Below, one piece after another: positions 61,863 through 64,000 of a DNA stretch of 64,000 bases; the stretch's first letter is position 1, and every line of letters starts with the position of its first letter. Both the position numbers and the translations under genes were made by a program. The notes beneath the pieces are model-generated. The model was given only the letters and a program-made list of their open reading frames with translations, was not told the origin of the DNA and did no database searches. Origin of the DNA: Micromonospora sp. WMMA1947 (lineage in GTDB: Bacteria > Actinomycetota > Actinomycetes > Mycobacteriales > Micromonosporaceae); contig NZ_CP114909.1 in NCBI RefSeq assembly GCF_027497355.1, positions 434,001 to 498,000 of the forward strand, given 5' to 3'.

Positions 61863-63068
61863 TCAGTCGGCTGACTCCAGCAGCATCGAGATGCCCTGGC
61901 CGACTCCGATGCACATGGTGGCGAGCGCCCGCCGGCCGCCCCGGCGACGCAGTTCCAGCGCGGCGGTCAACGCCAGCCGGGCACCGCTGGCGCCGAGCGG
62001 GTGACCCAGCGCGATGGCCCCGCCGCCGGGGTTGACGTGCTCGGCGTCCTCCGGCAGGCCCAGCTCGCGCAGCACCGCCACCGACTGCGCGGCGAACGCC
62101 TCGTTCAGCTCGACCACGTCCACGTCGGCGAGCGAGAGGCCCGTCCGGTCGAGCAGCTTCCGGGTCGCCGGGACCGGGCCGATGCCCATGATCCGTGGTG
62201 GTACGCCCGCCGACGCGGCGCCGCGTACCCGGGCCAGCGGGGTGAGGCCGTAGCGCTCGACGGCGGCCGCGGAGGCGACCAGCAGCGCGACGGCGCCGTC
62301 GTTGACGCCGGAGGAGTTGCCGGCGGTGACGGTGCCGCCCTCGCGGAACGGGGTGGGCAGCGCGGCGAGCTTCTCCAGCGTCGTCTCGCGCGGGTGCTCG
62401 TCGGCCTCGACCAGCTTGGTCTCCCGCTTGCCGGCGGGCACCGTCACCGGGACGATCTCCTCGGCCAGCCGGCCGTCGGCCTGTGCCTTGGCGGCCCGCT
62501 GCTGCGACCGGTACGCGAAGGCGTCCTGCGCGGCCCGGTCCACGCCGAACTCGGCGGCGACGTTCTCCGCCGTCTCCGGCATCGAGTCGACGCCCCAGCC
62601 CTTGCGCATCAGGCGGTTGACCAGCCGCCAGCCGATCGTGGTGTCGTACACCTCGGCGGTGCGGGCGAACGGCGTGGCCGCCTTCGGCATGACGAACGGC
62701 GCACGGCTCATGCTCTCCACGCCGCCGGCCACCACCAGGTCGGCCTCCCCGGCGACGATCGCGCGGGCGGCGGAGGCGAGCGCGTCCAGCCCGGAGCCGC
62801 AGAGCCGGTTGACGGTGCTGCCCGGCACCTCCTCCGGCAGGCCGCCGAGCAGCGCCGCCATCCGGGCCACGTTGCGGTTGTCCTCACCGGCCTGGTTGGC
62901 GCAGCCCAGGATCACGTCGTCGGTGCGGGCCCAGTCGACCGACGGGTGGCGGGACACCAGCTCGCGGACGACGTGCGCGGCCAGGTCGTCGGGGCGGACC
63001 CCGGCCAGGGCGCCGGCGTACCGGCCGATCGGGGTACGGACTCCGGCAACGAGATAGGCCACTGTCAT
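61863..63068 (-). CDS. thiolase (acetyl-CoA C-acyltransferase)
   Basis: The 401-residue thiolase is of the type used in beta-oxidation or beta-ketoadipate (PcaF/PaaJ) pathways. The nucleophile C90 lies in [10 protein letters not shown], the catalytic His in [15 protein letters not shown] and the second Cys in MCIGVGQG near the C-terminus. Length and motifs match PcaF/FadA-like enzymes, but no pathway genes lie next to it, so the pathway is open. The ATG at 63068 is preferred to a longer frame. It diverges from the GST-like gene. Confidence 0.93.
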   Translation of the reverse strand: MTVAYLVAGVRTPIGRYAGALAGVRPDDLAAHVVRELVSRHPSVDWARTDDVILGCANQAGEDNRNVARMAALLGGLPEEVPGSTVNRLCGSGLDALASAARAIVAGEADLVVAGGVESMSRAPFVMPKAATPFARTAEVYDTTIGWRLVNRLMRKGWGVDSMPETAENVAAEFGVDRAAQDAFAYRSQQRAAKAQADGRLAEEIVPVTVPAGKRETKLVEADEHPRETTLEKLAALPTPFREGGTVTAGNSSGVNDGAVALLVASAAAVERYGLTPLARVRGAASAGVPPRIMGIGPVPATRKLLDRTGLSLADVDVVELNEAFAAQSVAVLRELGLPEDAEHVNPGGGAIALGHPLGASGARLALTAALELRRRGGRRALATMCIGVGQGISMLLESAD

Positions 63069-63155
63069 CGCGCGTACGTCCTTCGGGGGGTGGGAAGGGG
63101 TCGGTCGGCGGGTCGCGGGAGTACCCGGCGCCAGGATATCCGTGACCCGAGCGGA

Positions 63156-63161
63156 TAGGTT
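63156..63161 (+). promoter_or_regulatory. -10 box of the GST-like gene
   Basis: TAGGTT ends 6 nt before the ATG at 63168, again suggesting a leaderless transcript. Confidence 0.5.
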
Positions 63162-63167
63162 TGCCGC

Positions 63168-64000
<833 letters not shown>

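Overview
The window is very GC-rich, uses GTG/TTG starts freely, and carries the conserved actinobacterial blocks dapB-thyX-dapA-rnj and rimP-nusA-ylxR-infB-ylxP-rbfA-nrnA-truB-ribF-rpsO-pnp. Together with many -10 boxes lying 6-8 nt before start codons (leaderless mRNAs), this points to a Micromonosporaceae chromosome, probably Micromonospora or a close relative. The genus is an inference from gene content and style. I see no rRNA, tRNA, CRISPR array or insertion sequence.

1-11 kb (mostly minus strand): a secreted S1 protease, RNase J, DapA, ThyX, a DUF2752 membrane protein carrying a 9-bp tandem repeat, a YcaQ-like winged-helix protein, a GT87 glycosyltransferase and three GNAT acetyltransferases. 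10-17.6 kb: DapB, an M16 peptidase, PNPase, S15, RibF and TruB. 17.7-23 kb interrupts the housekeeping run with a plus-strand trio of single-pass membrane proteins (two clear paralogues), followed on the minus strand by a MATE transporter, a P-loop kinase-like protein, a 32-residue small ORF and two small membrane proteins. 23.2-31.5 kb resumes the translation/RNA block: NrnA, RbfA, YlxP, a TRM11-like methyltransferase, IF-2, YlxR, NusA and RimP.

31.7-37.3 kb (plus strand) holds a lipoprotein with a DUF4439-like partner, a PadR regulator with its own operator, a MacB/FtsX-type ABC exporter and an F420-dependent (Ddn-like) oxidoreductase. 37.3-40.8 kb is accessory: a small Cys/His protein and a DivIVA-like protein diverge from an XRE regulator coupled to a GNAT gene. 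A truncated Phd/YefM antitoxin and a degenerate nucleotidyltransferase-like gene follow. 40.8-47.8 kb: VIT1/CCC1 protein, methionine aminopeptidase, a STAS protein, an FUSC-like protein and a 1222-residue hybrid sensor kinase with REC, PP2C phosphatase and anti-sigma-type ATPase domains.

48.0-58.0 kb contains a gamma-glutamyl amine degradation set (glutamine synthetase-like ligase, aldehyde dehydrogenase, SDR, class I amidohydrolase) with an amino acid/amine permease 4 kb away. Between them lie a secreted PQQ-type sugar dehydrogenase, an ArsR-type regulator with a divergent MFS gene broken by one extra G, and a SnoaL-like protein. 58.2-64 kb: DUF456 protein, a PAS-GGDEF-EAL enzyme, a DUF574 methyltransferase, a thiolase and the start of a glutathionyl-hydroquinone-reductase-like gene that runs off the end.

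The most interesting points are the trio of membrane proteins inside the core block, the XRE/DivIVA/Cys-His module, the truncated antitoxin, the SDR-containing gamma-glutamylation pathway, two related REP-like palindromes, and the hybrid kinase/phosphatase near a STAS protein.
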